This document shows positions 48,951-57,838 of a stretch of DNA of 64,000 nucleotides, piece after piece (within the stretch, counting starts at the first letter, position 1; every line of letters starts with the position of its first letter). The translations under genes and the position numbers were made by a program. A model generated the notes under the pieces. The model saw only the letters and a list, made by a program, of their open reading frames with translations. It was not told the DNA's origin and ran no database searches. The DNA comes from Roseobacter sp. MED193 (GTDB lineage Bacteria > Pseudomonadota > Alphaproteobacteria > Rhodobacterales > Rhodobacteraceae): the NCBI RefSeq assembly GCF_000152965.1, contig NZ_CH902583.1:2735892-2799891 (forward strand). The letters are read 5' to 3'.

Positions 48951-50921
48951 ATGCGTGTATTTACCATTTTGGGGCCATCGCAATCCGGCAAAACGACCCT
49001 GGCAAGGGCGCTGGCGGGTCTGGACGGGGCCATGGGAAAACGGCGGGAAACGGCAACGGTTGCAGCTATGCAGCCGTTTTCTTTTATGGGAGAGGACTGG
49101 GCCGCCATCGAAATTTCTGGGGGAGCAGAGAACCGGGCGCAGGTTGGGCCAGCTCTGACAGCCAGTGATGCAGCGGTACTCTGTGTGCCTGCGGATCCAG
49201 AGGCCGCAGTTCTGGCCGCGCCCTATCTGCGCCAGCTGGAGGAGGCAGGGATCCCCGTTTTCCTGTTTGTCAACCGCATGGATCAGGCCACAGGGCGCAT
49301 TGCCGATATCATTGCGGCTCTGCAAACCTACAGTCAGCACAGTATTGTGCTACGCCAGGTGCCGATCCGCCAAGATGGCCAAGTGGTAGGGGCGGTTGAT
49401 CTGATTTCTGAGCGCGCTTGGAAGTACATTGAAGACCAGCCCTCGGCCTTGATTGAGCTGCCCGAAGAGATGCAGCTGCGCGAGAAGCAAGCCCGTAGCG
49501 AGATGCTGGAGGCCCTGGCAGATTTTGACGACCATTTACTGGAAGAGCTGATCGAAGATCGCGAAGTCTTGGCAGCAGAGGCCTATGATGTGGCGACACA
49601 GGTGCTGCAGCATGGTGAGGTTTTTCCGGCGTTTCTGGGGGCGGCGGAACACCGCAATGGGGTCCTGCGATTGATGAAGTCACTGCGTCACGAGGTGCCT
49701 CAGGTGGCGGCAACGCGGGCGCGGTTGGCCGGGGCGCATGAGGGCTTGGGGGATGTGGTTGCCGTTGGCTGCATGGCGGATCAGGTCAAGCATCTTGGTA
49801 AAACTGTTCTGTTGCGTGCTCTGGATAGCGGCTTGGAGCCAGGGCTCCCGGTGGGCGGCAGCACTCTTGGGGGGCTGACCGGGTTGTCTGCGGCGAGCCC
49901 AGGTCATGGTGGCGAAAACGGGAATGGAGAGAGCAGCGTTGCCGCCCAGAGAGGGGGGCTTTTGGCCGGCGATATTGGCCAGGCGGTGAAGTCGGATCAT
50001 CTCAACCTTGGATATTGCTATACTGCCGATAGCAGCGCTGGGCTGCCGAGCTGGGCGCAGCCAAAGCCTTCAACCTACCGACGTTTGGTGGTCCCGGTGC
50101 ATGACCGCGACGAAGCGCGGCTCGCGACGGCCCTGGACCGGTTACTCGGGCTCGACCCGGCTGTGGGGCTGGAACAGGATGCGATTTCCGGGCGTGCACT
50201 GTTGCATTTGCAGGGCCCGCTGCATCTGCGACGGGTTCTGGCGACGCTGGAAAAGGAATTCGGCGTTGAAGCGCATAGCGAAAGGGTGCCGCCGACCTTT
50301 TGTAAAACTCTTAAAAAGCCGGTGGAGCAACAGTACCGGCATAGAAAACAGTCTGGTGGGGCGGGCCAGTTTGCGGATGTATGGATCGAAATCCAGCCGT
50401 TGCCGCGTGGCGCAGGCTTCAAATTTCAGGAACAAGTCAAGGGCGGCGCAGTGCCGAAGGCCTATATCACTTCGGTCGAGGCCGGCGTGCGTGAGGCGCT
50501 GGACCTGGGCCAGAATGGACATCCGGTGGTGGATGTTGAGGTGACCTTGAAAGATGGCAAACACCACGCGGTGGACAGCTCTGATTTTGCGTTCCGTATT
50601 GCGGGGAGAAACGCAGTGCGGAATGCTTTGGATCAGGCAGAGGTTGTTCTTTTGCAGCCGATCATGCGGTTGAACATCCATGCGCCCTCAGTGTTTTCCG
50701 GCGGTTTGATACCTTTGGTGAGCAGTTTGAAGGGGCAGGTGCTGGGCCTTGCGGCCGAAGAGCAGGCTGCAGGCTGGGATGTTTTGGAGGTGCTGTTGCC
50801 CTTGGCGGCGCAGGATACACTGTGCCACAGCCTTGCCAGTGCCACCCGTGGCACGGGCTGGTTTGAGACAGCTTTTGACCATTATGAGGAGGCCCGCCAC
50901 GAAGACCCAGCGCCCGCGTAA
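48951..50921 (+). CDS. EF-G-like GTPase-family protein with degenerate G motifs
   Basis: 656 residues. The P-loop 'GPSQSGKTTLARALAGLDGA' (GKT at 13-15) and a G4-like 'FVNRMDQATG' (108-111) remain. The G3 block that should read DxPGH is 'AAIEISGGAENRAQ' (51-64), and switch I 'RGITI' is missing. Domains III-V are well kept: 'EQQYRHRKQSGGAGQFADVW', 'KGGAVPKAYITSVEAGVREA' and 'KHHAVDSSDFAFRIAGRNA'. It resembles the EF-G-like/EF-G2 proteins of alphaproteobacteria. GTPase activity is uncertain. A glycine-rich loop at about residues 306-325 is an added oddity. Confidence 0.85.
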   Translation: MRVFTILGPSQSGKTTLARALAGLDGAMGKRRETATVAAMQPFSFMGEDWAAIEISGGAENRAQVGPALTASDAAVLCVPADPEAAVLAAPYLRQLEEAGIPVFLFVNRMDQATGRIADIIAALQTYSQHSIVLRQVPIRQDGQVVGAVDLISERAWKYIEDQPSALIELPEEMQLREKQARSEMLEALADFDDHLLEELIEDREVLAAEAYDVATQVLQHGEVFPAFLGAAEHRNGVLRLMKSLRHEVPQVAATRARLAGAHEGLGDVVAVGCMADQVKHLGKTVLLRALDSGLEPGLPVGGSTLGGLTGLSAASPGHGGENGNGESSVAAQRGGLLAGDIGQAVKSDHLNLGYCYTADSSAGLPSWAQPKPSTYRRLVVPVHDRDEARLATALDRLLGLDPAVGLEQDAISGRALLHLQGPLHLRRVLATLEKEFGVEAHSERVPPTFCKTLKKPVEQQYRHRKQSGGAGQFADVWIEIQPLPRGAGFKFQEQVKGGAVPKAYITSVEAGVREALDLGQNGHPVVDVEVTLKDGKHHAVDSSDFAFRIAGRNAVRNALDQAEVVLLQPIMRLNIHAPSVFSGGLIPLVSSLKGQVLGLAAEEQAAGWDVLEVLLPLAAQDTLCHSLASATRGTGWFETAFDHYEEARHEDPAPA

Positions 50922-51124
50922 GCGCAATGGCAAGTAGGCAATGGCAAGAAGATTGGCTGACCGGGAGGGGTGATCTGGCTGCGCAATGACCTGTCCGGAC
51001 TTGATCGTGCTGCCTGTATCGCAGAGCGACCCGCAGGAGACGTATCTCCACTTGCGTCCACAGGGTATTTTGCGCGATTTGATCAGGAGATATAAATTCC
51101 ACAGTCTTTGGAGAGATTAATTAT

Positions 51125-51655
51125 ATGAACGCTGCCTCCCCTGCTCAGCACACTGCCCAGCCAATCGGCTCTGATGCGCTCCTGGCGCAGCTCACGGAAT
51201 GGGGGCTGCCCTATACATTGTTTACCCATGTGCCTTTGCGCACTGTGGAGGAGGCCAAACAGGTAGAAGCTGAGATGCAGCAGCCCGGCCTCAGTAGCTT
51301 GAAAATCAAGAACCTCTATCTGCGGGATCGCAAAAAGCGAAACTATCTGATTTCCGTCGAGCAGGACCGGGAGATCGACCTTAAAGCGCTGAGCAAGGAA
51401 ATTGGCGCTGGGGGCCTGAGCTTTGGCTCCAGCGACCGCCTGATGCAGAACTTGGGTATTCTTCCCGGCGCGGTGAGCCCGTTGGCAATGATCACCGGGG
51501 TTGGCCAAGGCGTGCGTTTCTACATGGATGCTGCGGCGCGGGATGTGGATGTGATCTATATGCATCCCTTGGTAAATGACCGCACCGTGATGATGGCGCG
51601 GGGGGATTTCCTTGCATTTCTGGAGCGGATCGGCTGCGAAATAAACTGGGTTTAG
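51125..51655 (+). CDS. ProX/YbaK-type aminoacyl-tRNA deacylase
   Basis: 176 residues. A YbaK/aminoacyl-tRNA-synthetase-associated domain: 'LTEWGLPYTLFTHVPLRTVE', 'SSLKIKNLYLRDRKKRNYLI', 'GGLSFGSSDRLMQNLGILPG' and 'VSPLAMIT', as in the free-standing PrdX/ProX proteins that remove alanine from mischarged tRNA-Pro. GGAGAG before the ATG. It lies 203 bp after the EF-G-like gene, both on the plus strand. Bidirectional terminator after it. Confidence 0.88.
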   Translation: MNAASPAQHTAQPIGSDALLAQLTEWGLPYTLFTHVPLRTVEEAKQVEAEMQQPGLSSLKIKNLYLRDRKKRNYLISVEQDREIDLKALSKEIGAGGLSFGSSDRLMQNLGILPGAVSPLAMITGVGQGVRFYMDAAARDVDVIYMHPLVNDRTVMMARGDFLAFLERIGCEINWV

Positions 51656-51667
51656 CCGTGGCAAGCA

Positions 51668-51700
51668 AAATGCCGCCCTCCCTTGGGGAAGGCGGCATTT
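51668..51700. terminator. bidirectional terminator
   Basis: AAATGCCGCC (51668-51677) pairs with GGCGGCATTT (51691-51700), with A-runs and T-runs at the two ends, so it can act both ways between the convergent deacylase gene and azoR. Confidence 0.85.
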
Positions 51701-51731
51701 AGGTTTGCACTGTCTGGCTTGTGCACGCGAG

Positions 51732-52313
51732 TTAGGCCGCCAGCTCTTCAATGGCTGACTTGGCGCGGGCCATAGAGCCTTCCGCATCCATGGAGAGCTG
51801 ATCTGCGGCGACCAGTTCGACATTTGTGATGCCGATAAAGCCCAGAACATGGCGCAGGTAGGTTGTCGCGAAATCGATATCTGAGCCGGCTTGAGTACCG
51901 CCAGAGGCCACGGCAATGATGGCGCGTTTGCCTTCCAGCAGGCCTTTGGGGCCAGCCTCGCTGTAGCTAAAGGTAACGCCAGCGCGGGCAACCAGATCAA
52001 TCCAGGCCTTCAGGGTCGAGGGAACAGAGAAGTTGTAGATCGGCGTGCCAATAACAATAGTGTCAGCCTGTTTCAGTTCAGCGATCAGGGCGTCAGACTG
52101 GGCAAGCAGTGCCTTTTGCTCATCGCTGCGCTGATCGGCAGGGGTAAAGTTGGCACCTACCCAGGCTTCATCCAGCAATGGCAGGGGCGTTGCGAGGTCG
52201 CGGCGAATAACATGGTCAGGCGACAGGCGGGCGGTGATTTCGGCACTCAGCGAGCGGGTGACGGAATTTTCAGCGCGGGCGGAAGAGTCAATATGCAAAA
52301 CGGTGGAGGACAT
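51732..52313 (-). CDS. azoR: FMN-dependent NADH:quinone oxidoreductase/azoreductase
   Basis: 193 residues from 'MSSTVLHIDSSARAENSVTR'. The flavodoxin-like fold has 'TIVIGTPIYNFSVPSTLKAW' (FMN contact) and 'KRAIIAVASGGTQAGSDIDF'. AzoR-type enzymes carry out two-electron reduction of quinones and azo compounds and protect against electrophile stress. A divergent LysR gene at 52464 probably regulates it. An upstream in-frame ATG at 52328 would add five residues. Confidence 0.9.
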   Translation of the reverse strand: MSSTVLHIDSSARAENSVTRSLSAEITARLSPDHVIRRDLATPLPLLDEAWVGANFTPADQRSDEQKALLAQSDALIAELKQADTIVIGTPIYNFSVPSTLKAWIDLVARAGVTFSYSEAGPKGLLEGKRAIIAVASGGTQAGSDIDFATTYLRHVLGFIGITNVELVAADQLSMDAEGSMARAKSAIEELAA

Positions 52314-52378
52314 GATCTGATTTCCCATTTGATGTTTCGTCTGCTTTACAAATGGGGTATAGCAAAAATGAACTCAAT

Positions 52379-52393
52379 TGCGCTGATGGCGCA
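52379..52393. promoter_or_regulatory. LysR-type dyad between azoR and its regulator
   Basis: Perfect inverted repeat TGCGC-N5-GCGCA, about 15 bp across, lying between the divergent azoR and LysR genes, 71 bp before the regulator's start. It has the size of a LysR operator; assignment is by position. Confidence 0.35.
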
Positions 52394-52463
52394 GGTGATG
52401 TGCATTTTTGCGCAGGCGTTGGGATCGGGTTTTAAAAAGCGGATTTAGAGCAAGGGTAGTGTC

Positions 52464-53342
52464 ATGGAAAACTGGGACGAAGTTCGCACAGCCTACCAGG
52501 TGGCGCGTATGGGAACCGTTAGCGGCGCGGCCGAGGTTCTGGGGGTGCATCATGCCACGGTGATCCGGCACATTGAGGCAATTGAGGCCCGTTTGGGGGT
52601 CAAGCTGTTTCAGCGCCACGCGCGTGGCTACACGCCGACGGAATCGGGGCAGGATTTGCTGCGGGTGGCCCAGGCCACGGATGATCAGTTTAGCCAGTTG
52701 GTGGGCCGGTTGAAAGGTCAGGGGGATGAGGTTTCGGGCGAATTGGTGGTGACGTCTCTGTCGTCGATGTCGCATCTTTTGGTGCCGGTGCTGACGGAGT
52801 TTCAGCAGATGCATCCTGGTCTGGTTATTCGCTATCTCACGGGGGAACGCTTGTTCCGGCTGGAATACGGCGAGGCCCATGTGGCGCTGCGGGCGGGCAA
52901 TGCGCCTGATCAGCCGGACAATGTGGTGCAGCCTTTTGCAAGGCAGCGTATTGGCCTGTTTGCGTCCCAAAGCTACGTTGACCGGCACGGTGTACTGGAG
53001 GGCATTGACGACCTGAAGAACCATCAGTTTGTCGGTACGGATAACGAAAACAGCCGGGCCCCTTTTAACAAATGGCTGCGCGAGCACACCAATGAAGAGA
53101 CGATCATTTTTCGCTGCTCGGACGGGGTCGCAATGCAAGAGGCCATTATGGCCGGGGCGGGCATCGGCTTCATGTCCACCTGGGAGGCCTCTCGTCGTCC
53201 CGACCTGGTGAAAATGATGGAGCCTCGGGAAGAGTGGGAGGGAAGCCTGTGGCTGGTGACCCATGTTGATCTGCATCGCACCAACAAGGTACAGAGTTTC
53301 CTCAGCTTTTTGAAAGAGCGCTCCAAGGCCTGGCAGCAATGA
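52464..53342 (+). CDS. LysR-family transcriptional regulator
   Basis: 292 residues. N-terminal winged HTH: 'GTVSGAAEVLGVHHATVIRH' (about residues 17-36), then a type-2 periplasmic-binding effector domain. It is divergent from azoR and overlaps the downstream EamA gene by four bases, so it probably controls both; members near quinone reductases respond to quinones or electrophiles. Note 'HH' in place of the more common 'SQ' in the recognition helix. Confidence 0.9.
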   Translation: MENWDEVRTAYQVARMGTVSGAAEVLGVHHATVIRHIEAIEARLGVKLFQRHARGYTPTESGQDLLRVAQATDDQFSQLVGRLKGQGDEVSGELVVTSLSSMSHLLVPVLTEFQQMHPGLVIRYLTGERLFRLEYGEAHVALRAGNAPDQPDNVVQPFARQRIGLFASQSYVDRHGVLEGIDDLKNHQFVGTDNENSRAPFNKWLREHTNEETIIFRCSDGVAMQEAIMAGAGIGFMSTWEASRRPDLVKMMEPREEWEGSLWLVTHVDLHRTNKVQSFLSFLKERSKAWQQ

Positions 53343-54244
53343 ACCCGGTTCAGCGCGCCCACGGTGCCATGCTGCTGTTTTCGATCCTGGTGGCGGGGTC
53401 GTTTTCGCTGGGGGTATTGATCGCAAATGACATCGCGCCAATGGCGTTGAATGCGGTGCGCTTTGTCATTGCGGCGGTGGTAATCGGCGCCGTCGCGGCG
53501 ATGACTGGCAGGCTCCAGCGTAGTCATTTCCGAGCTCCCTGGCGTTACCTGGTGTTGGGGGCGCTGTTTGCGAGCTACTTTGTATTGATGTTCTACGGAT
53601 TGCAGACTGCGGCTCCCGTCAGCGCTGCGGCGGTCTTCACTCTGACTCCGGTGCTGAGCGGGGTCTTTGGTTATCTGCTCCTACGCCAGGTTACGAACCG
53701 GCGCATGGCGTTGGCGCTGGGTATCGGTGCGTCTGGCGCCCTCTGGGTGATTTTTCGCGCCGACCTGGCGGCTTTGCGGGCCTTTGATATTGGTCAGGGC
53801 GAGATGATCTACTTTGTCGGCTGCATTGCGCATGCGATCTACACGCCGATGGTGCGACGTATGAACCGGGGGGAGCCTGCGATTGCCTTTACCTTTGGCA
53901 CCCTGATTGCAGGAGCGCTGGTGTTATTGGTGGTGGGATGGGGGGACATCCGCACGACCCAGTGGAACGCCTTGCCGATGTTGGTTTGGGTCGGCATCTT
54001 TTATGTGGCAATCTTTGCCAGTGCGATGACTTTTGTGTTGTTGCAATTTGCCAGCCTGCATCTGCCCGCGGCCAAGGTGATGGCCTATACCTATCTGACT
54101 CCAAGCTGGGTGATTGTCTGGCAAGTGGCGTTGGGCAATCCGGCGCCAACAGGGCTGATCCTGGTCGGGATTGTTCTGACGGTGTTGGCGCTGGTGTTGC
54201 TGCTCGAAGATGCCGCCAAGCCAGTGCGCTCTGCCAAAGCCTGA
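53339..54244 (+). CDS. EamA/DMT-family transporter
   Basis: 301 residues, about ten membrane segments in two EamA repeats, e.g. 'AMLLFSILVAGSFSLGVLIA' and 'YVLFASAMTFVLLQFASLHL'-like later part around 'FYVAIFASAMTFVLLQFASL'. Start overlaps the LysR stop by four bases. Could export the compound sensed by that regulator. Convergent with the ArsR gene. Confidence 0.87.
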   Translation: MNPVQRAHGAMLLFSILVAGSFSLGVLIANDIAPMALNAVRFVIAAVVIGAVAAMTGRLQRSHFRAPWRYLVLGALFASYFVLMFYGLQTAAPVSAAAVFTLTPVLSGVFGYLLLRQVTNRRMALALGIGASGALWVIFRADLAALRAFDIGQGEMIYFVGCIAHAIYTPMVRRMNRGEPAIAFTFGTLIAGALVLLVVGWGDIRTTQWNALPMLVWVGIFYVAIFASAMTFVLLQFASLHLPAAKVMAYTYLTPSWVIVWQVALGNPAPTGLILVGIVLTVLALVLLLEDAAKPVRSAKA

Positions 54245-54254
54245 GCGCGCTGTC

Positions 54255-54608
54255 TCAGACCTCGCTATTTCGCGTGGCGGATGGCACGTCGTCCAATTCG
54301 CTGGCCAAAAAGCGCTCGAATGCATCCAGGTTCACGGGCTCAAACTGGCCAAACCCTTGCATCCAGACGGAAGCCGCGCGCATGGCATCAGGCTGTAACT
54401 TGCACCACTTAACCCTGCCGCGTTTCTCCTGCGCGATCAGCCCGGCGCGGGTCAGGATGGTCAGATGTTTGGAGATGGCAGCCAGAGACATCTCGAAGGG
54501 TTCGGCCACATCGGTCACCGCCATGTCGTCTTCCAACAACATAGTGAGGATCGACCGGCGGGTCGGATCGGCCAGGGCGGCAAAGACGGTATCAAGTTCA
54601 CTAGACAT
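54255..54608 (-). CDS. ArsR-family winged-helix regulator
   Basis: 117 residues from 'MSSELDTVFAALADPTRRSI', the usual ArsR opening. The recognition helix is in 'FEMSLAAISKHLTILTRAGL'. The metal-binding ELCxCxL motif of classical ArsR/SmtB proteins is absent ('MAVTDVAEPFEMS' at that place), so it probably senses something other than arsenic or zinc. It lies 57 bp after the TSUP gene in the same direction. Confidence 0.85.
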   Translation of the reverse strand: MSSELDTVFAALADPTRRSILTMLLEDDMAVTDVAEPFEMSLAAISKHLTILTRAGLIAQEKRGRVKWCKLQPDAMRAASVWMQGFGQFEPVNLDAFERFLASELDDVPSATRNSEV

Positions 54609-54665
54609 CTTGGGGCACATTATGCTGCACCGCGCTTGAAGGAAAGCGGGGATCGCTGGGCGCTA

Positions 54666-55385
54666 TTACAGACTCTGGGCTAGGATGATACCGCCGGAAA
54701 TCAGAAGCAACAGCAAGACGGCCTGGCGGAAACGCAGGTCACTGACGCCTTTGAAGGCCCTGACACCAACAAGGGTCCCGATGATTGTAAATGGAGCAGA
54801 GATTGCTGCATAGATCATCAACTCGCCGTCCAGCTTGCCGATCACAAGCATGGCGACGCTGGCGAAGGCTAGAACCAGAAGATTGAAGGGCTGATACCGG
54901 GCTCGCTGTTGACGCGCGGAAAACCCTCTGAGCTGCAACCAGACGAGCGGTAAGACACCGGAAAGCCCGGCAAACCCGCCCAACACGCCGCTGGCAAACC
55001 CGACGGCTCTATCGGCCACCCCTTCGGGAGAGGCAGTGGCGGCTGGCCGGGGCCATCCTGCAAATTGCAAAAGGGTGTAGACCACCAAAAAGCCTCCGAT
55101 AATGGTTTTGACCAAAGTCGGCTCCATCTGGGTCAGGATGGCCGCGCCAATTGGGACGCCGAGAATTCCCCCGGATAGCAGGTAGCTGCTTTTGCGCCAG
55201 TTCAGTTCAACCGACAATTTCAACACCCCGATAAGCTGCCCAACCAAAGCCGAGATGATAATGAGCGGCGGGACTATATGGGCTGGTAAGGCGAGGAACC
55301 AGAAGCCGGAGGCTACAAGTGCAGTGCCAAAACCGGCAAAGCCATTGATAAAGCCAGCCGCCGCTGCGCCCGCCGACAAGGCCAA
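54666..55385 (-). CDS. TSUP (TauE/SafE) family membrane exporter
   Basis: 239 residues as called. Seven to eight membrane segments with the duplicated TSUP motif 'GAAAAGFINGFAGFGTALVA' and 'GFASGVLGGFAGLSGVLPLV'. Members export sulfite, sulfoacetate or related anions. The only standard start codon is the TTG at 55385, yet the frame continues upstream through 'IEIQLL' to a stop, with an AGGGAG ribosome-binding-like sequence before an in-frame ATC. The true N-terminus may therefore be slightly longer. The ArsR gene follows. Confidence 0.83.
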   Translation of the reverse strand: MALSAGAAAAGFINGFAGFGTALVASGFWFLALPAHIVPPLIIISALVGQLIGVLKLSVELNWRKSSYLLSGGILGVPIGAAILTQMEPTLVKTIIGGFLVVYTLLQFAGWPRPAATASPEGVADRAVGFASGVLGGFAGLSGVLPLVWLQLRGFSARQQRARYQPFNLLVLAFASVAMLVIGKLDGELMIYAAISAPFTIIGTLVGVRAFKGVSDLRFRQAVLLLLLISGGIILAQSL

Positions 55386-55511
55386 GAGTAACTGAATTTC
55401 GATCGGACTGCTCCCTGCTCACAAGCGCCACCTTCCGCAGGTCACGGTGGAATGGCAAGCGGGAACAGGATTTCGGGCTCTGGGCGCGTGGGATTGGCGA
55501 TGAACTCAAAA

Positions 55512-55527
55512 TCAACCGAATGGTTGA
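55512..55527. promoter_or_regulatory. palindrome upstream of the TSUP gene
   Basis: TCAACC-GAAT-GGTTGA, a perfect 6+6 dyad about 125 bp before the TSUP start, in a 328-bp gene-free interval (55386-55713). ArsR-family operators are short dyads of this size, so it may be the site of the downstream ArsR protein. The interval also has an A+T-rich stretch (about 55597-55633) that may promote the atp operon. Confidence 0.35.
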
Positions 55528-55713
55528 ATAAGCGGAATGGGCCTCTCAACCCGCCACCAGCCCCAGTGCGATGCCGTGGTGGACTCTGGGTGAATGCACT
55601 AAATGTATATTTTTCAGCCACTTAAATAAATTTCCCCTGCGACGCTTGAACAATTGACTCTGAAGCCCCAGCACCTTAGCACCTCTCATAGAAATCGCGT
55701 GAGGATGGCGCCC

Positions 55714-56049
55714 GTGACAGATGATGACCAAAAGCAGCGCATGGCGCAGCTGGAGGCGAAACTGGCAGCGGCGCGTAAGGCCCAAGAGCCCAAGCCGCGC
55801 GCGGATGAACACTACTCTCTGGCCAATCAGGCCTGGCGGATGGTGATTGAATTGGTAGCCGGTCTCGGGATCGGCTTTGGCATCGGATACGGGCTGGACC
55901 TGCTCTTTGGGACCCTGCCGATCTTTATGGTGCTGTTCATACTGCTGGGCCTTGCGGCTGGGGTGAAGACAATGCTTCGCACCGCGCAGGAGATCCAGGA
56001 ACAGAAACTGGCCGAACAGGCCGATGAAAATGCAAAGGCTCAGGACTGA
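55714..56049 (+). CDS. atpI: ATP synthase protein I
   Basis: 111 residues from a GTG start with GAGGA nine bases upstream; the ATG at 55705 abuts that site and is less likely. The N-terminal charged coil ('DDDQKQRMAQLEAKLAAARK') is followed by two membrane helices ('MVIELVAGLGIGFGIGYGLD' and 'LFILLGLAAGVKTMLR'). AtpI assists assembly of the c-ring. First gene of the F0 operon. Confidence 0.9.
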   Translation: MTDDDQKQRMAQLEAKLAAARKAQEPKPRADEHYSLANQAWRMVIELVAGLGIGFGIGYGLDLLFGTLPIFMVLFILLGLAAGVKTMLRTAQEIQEQKLAEQADENAKAQD

Positions 56050-56087
56050 TCGCGTGATCAACACCTGACGACAGGAGAAGCGGAACG

Positions 56088-56888
56088 ATGGGCAAGCTGT
56101 TCTTTTACGTAGCATTGGCACTGGTAGTAGTGTCTGGCGTGCTTTTTGCACCCGAGCATGCGGCTCTGGCGATCCACCCGATGGATCAGTTCAACGTGGC
56201 CTCGCTAACGGGCGGCGCGGTGAGCACCTTCGCAATCACCAATGTCACACTCTGGCTGGCTCTGGCCGTTGTCTGCGTCTTCTTGCTGATGGTTGTTGGC
56301 TCTTCGCGCCGCGCCATCGTGCCCAGCCGGGCCCAGTCGATCGCAGAACTGACCTACGGCTTCATCTACAAAATGGTTGAAGACGTCGCTGGCAAAGATG
56401 GCGTAAAGTTCTTCCCCTATATCATGACCCTGTTCATGTTCATCCTGATGGCCAACTTCCTCGGCCTGATCCCGATGTCCTTCACCACCACCTCGCATAT
56501 CGCTGTCACCGCGATCCTGGCTGGTCTGGTGTTCTTTACCGTCACCATCGTTGGCTTTGTCAAAAACGGTGTTGGCTTCCTTGGCCTCTTCTGGGTGTCG
56601 AGCGCGCCTCTGGCACTGCGCCCCATCCTGGCCATCATCGAACTGATTTCCTACTTCGTACGCCCCGTGAGCCACAGCATTCGTCTGGCAGGCAACGTCA
56701 TGGCGGGCCACGCGGTTCTGAAGGTATTCGCAGGGTTTGCAGGCGCGCTGGGCCTGTTCAGCTTCCTGCCGATCTTTGCCATCACCGCAGTCTACGCCCT
56801 CGAAGTTCTGGTGGCCTTTATCCAGGCCTACGTCTTTACCATCCTGACCTGCGTGTATCTGAAAGATGCCCTGCATCCGAGCCACTAA
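56088..56888 (+). CDS. atpB: ATP synthase F0 subunit a
   Basis: 266 residues with about six membrane helices. '[20 protein letters not shown]' includes the essential arginine facing the c-ring, and 'HPMDQF' opens the conserved part. The N-terminus '[20 protein letters not shown]' looks like a signal or first helix and is longer than in some relatives, but CAGGAGAAGCGG fits this start. It forms the proton half-channels. Confidence 0.96.
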   Translation: MGKLFFYVALALVVVSGVLFAPEHAALAIHPMDQFNVASLTGGAVSTFAITNVTLWLALAVVCVFLLMVVGSSRRAIVPSRAQSIAELTYGFIYKMVEDVAGKDGVKFFPYIMTLFMFILMANFLGLIPMSFTTTSHIAVTAILAGLVFFTVTIVGFVKNGVGFLGLFWVSSAPLALRPILAIIELISYFVRPVSHSIRLAGNVMAGHAVLKVFAGFAGALGLFSFLPIFAITAVYALEVLVAFIQAYVFTILTCVYLKDALHPSH

Positions 56889-56973
56889 GGTCTAGATCAA
56901 CAAGTTACCGGGTGATCCGCTTCTGGATCATCCGGATCCCAAATCACCACATTCCATCGTAAGGAGAATACCC

Positions 56974-57210
56974 ATGGAAGGCGATATCGCACAACTCGGT
57001 CAGTTCATCGGCGCAGGCCTCGCAGCAATCGGTTCCGGCGCAGCCGCGATCGGTGTTGGCCACGTAGCCGGCAACTTCCTGGCAGGCGCACTGCGCAACC
57101 CATCGGCAGCAGCCGGCCAGACAGCTACTCTCTTCATCGGCATCGCCTTTGCAGAAGCCCTGGGCATCTTCTCGTTCCTGGTTGCTCTGCTGCTGATGTT
57201 CGCAGTCTAA
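56974..57210 (+). CDS. atpE: ATP synthase F0 subunit c
   Basis: 78 residues, a hairpin of two helices. The loop is '[11 protein letters not shown]' and the proton-binding carboxylate is Glu61 in '[20 protein letters not shown]'. A glycine-rich first helix ('[20 protein letters not shown]') packs the ring. The 85-bp spacer before it has a GGATCATCCGGATCC dyad. TAAGGAG precedes the start, giving the high expression that c subunits need. Confidence 0.98.
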   Translation: MEGDIAQLGQFIGAGLAAIGSGAAAIGVGHVAGNFLAGALRNPSAAAGQTATLFIGIAFAEALGIFSFLVALLLMFAV

Positions 57211-57297
57211 GACCTTAGGACACTTTATCCTTACGGTCGGGCGGTAGGCCCAACGGCCCACCGCCCGATGTAACGGCAAGTTCCCTAGGAGGACGAC

Positions 57298-57834
57298 ATG
57301 GCATCTAATACACAAGACGCAGCTCACGGCGCCGCCGAATCTGCTCCGGGCATGCCGCAGCTGGATTTCTCGACCTTCGGGAACCAGATCTTCTGGCTGG
57401 CAATCGCGCTGGTCGCGATCTATCTCATTTTGTCGCGTGTCGCGCTGCCCCGCATTGCTGCGGTTCTGGCAGAGCGTCAGGGGACCATCACCAACGACCT
57501 CGCCGCGGCTGAAGATCTGAAAGCCAAGGCAGTTGAGGCCGAAGACGCTTATAACAAGGCCCTGGCAGACGCCCGCGCCGAGGCACAGCGTATCGCCGCC
57601 GAAACACGCGCCGAAATCCAGGTAGGCCTGGACGAAGCCATTGCCAAGGCGGATGAACAGATTGCTGCCAAAGCGGCTGAATCTGAAAAAGCCATTGGCG
57701 AGATCAAAGCTGGCGCGCTGGAAAGCGTGAAAGTTGTGGCCGCCGACACCGCCGAAGCCCTGGTAACAGCGCTGGGTGGCAAGGCAGATGCAAAAGCAGT
57801 CGCAGCCGCGGTTGCCGACCGGATGAAAGGTTAA
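57298..57834 (+). CDS. atpF2: ATP synthase F0 subunit b'
   Basis: 178 residues. One membrane helix (about 30-55, '[20 protein letters not shown]') then a long A/E/K-rich coiled coil. The N-terminal extension before the helix distinguishes it from the b subunit that follows. With b it makes the heterodimeric peripheral stalk found in photosynthetic and many other alphaproteobacteria. GGAGGACGAC precedes the start. The next gene begins four bases later. Confidence 0.94.
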   Translation: MASNTQDAAHGAAESAPGMPQLDFSTFGNQIFWLAIALVAIYLILSRVALPRIAAVLAERQGTITNDLAAAEDLKAKAVEAEDAYNKALADARAEAQRIAAETRAEIQVGLDEAIAKADEQIAAKAAESEKAIGEIKAGALESVKVVAADTAEALVTALGGKADAKAVAAAVADRMKG

Positions 57835-57838
57835 GGAC

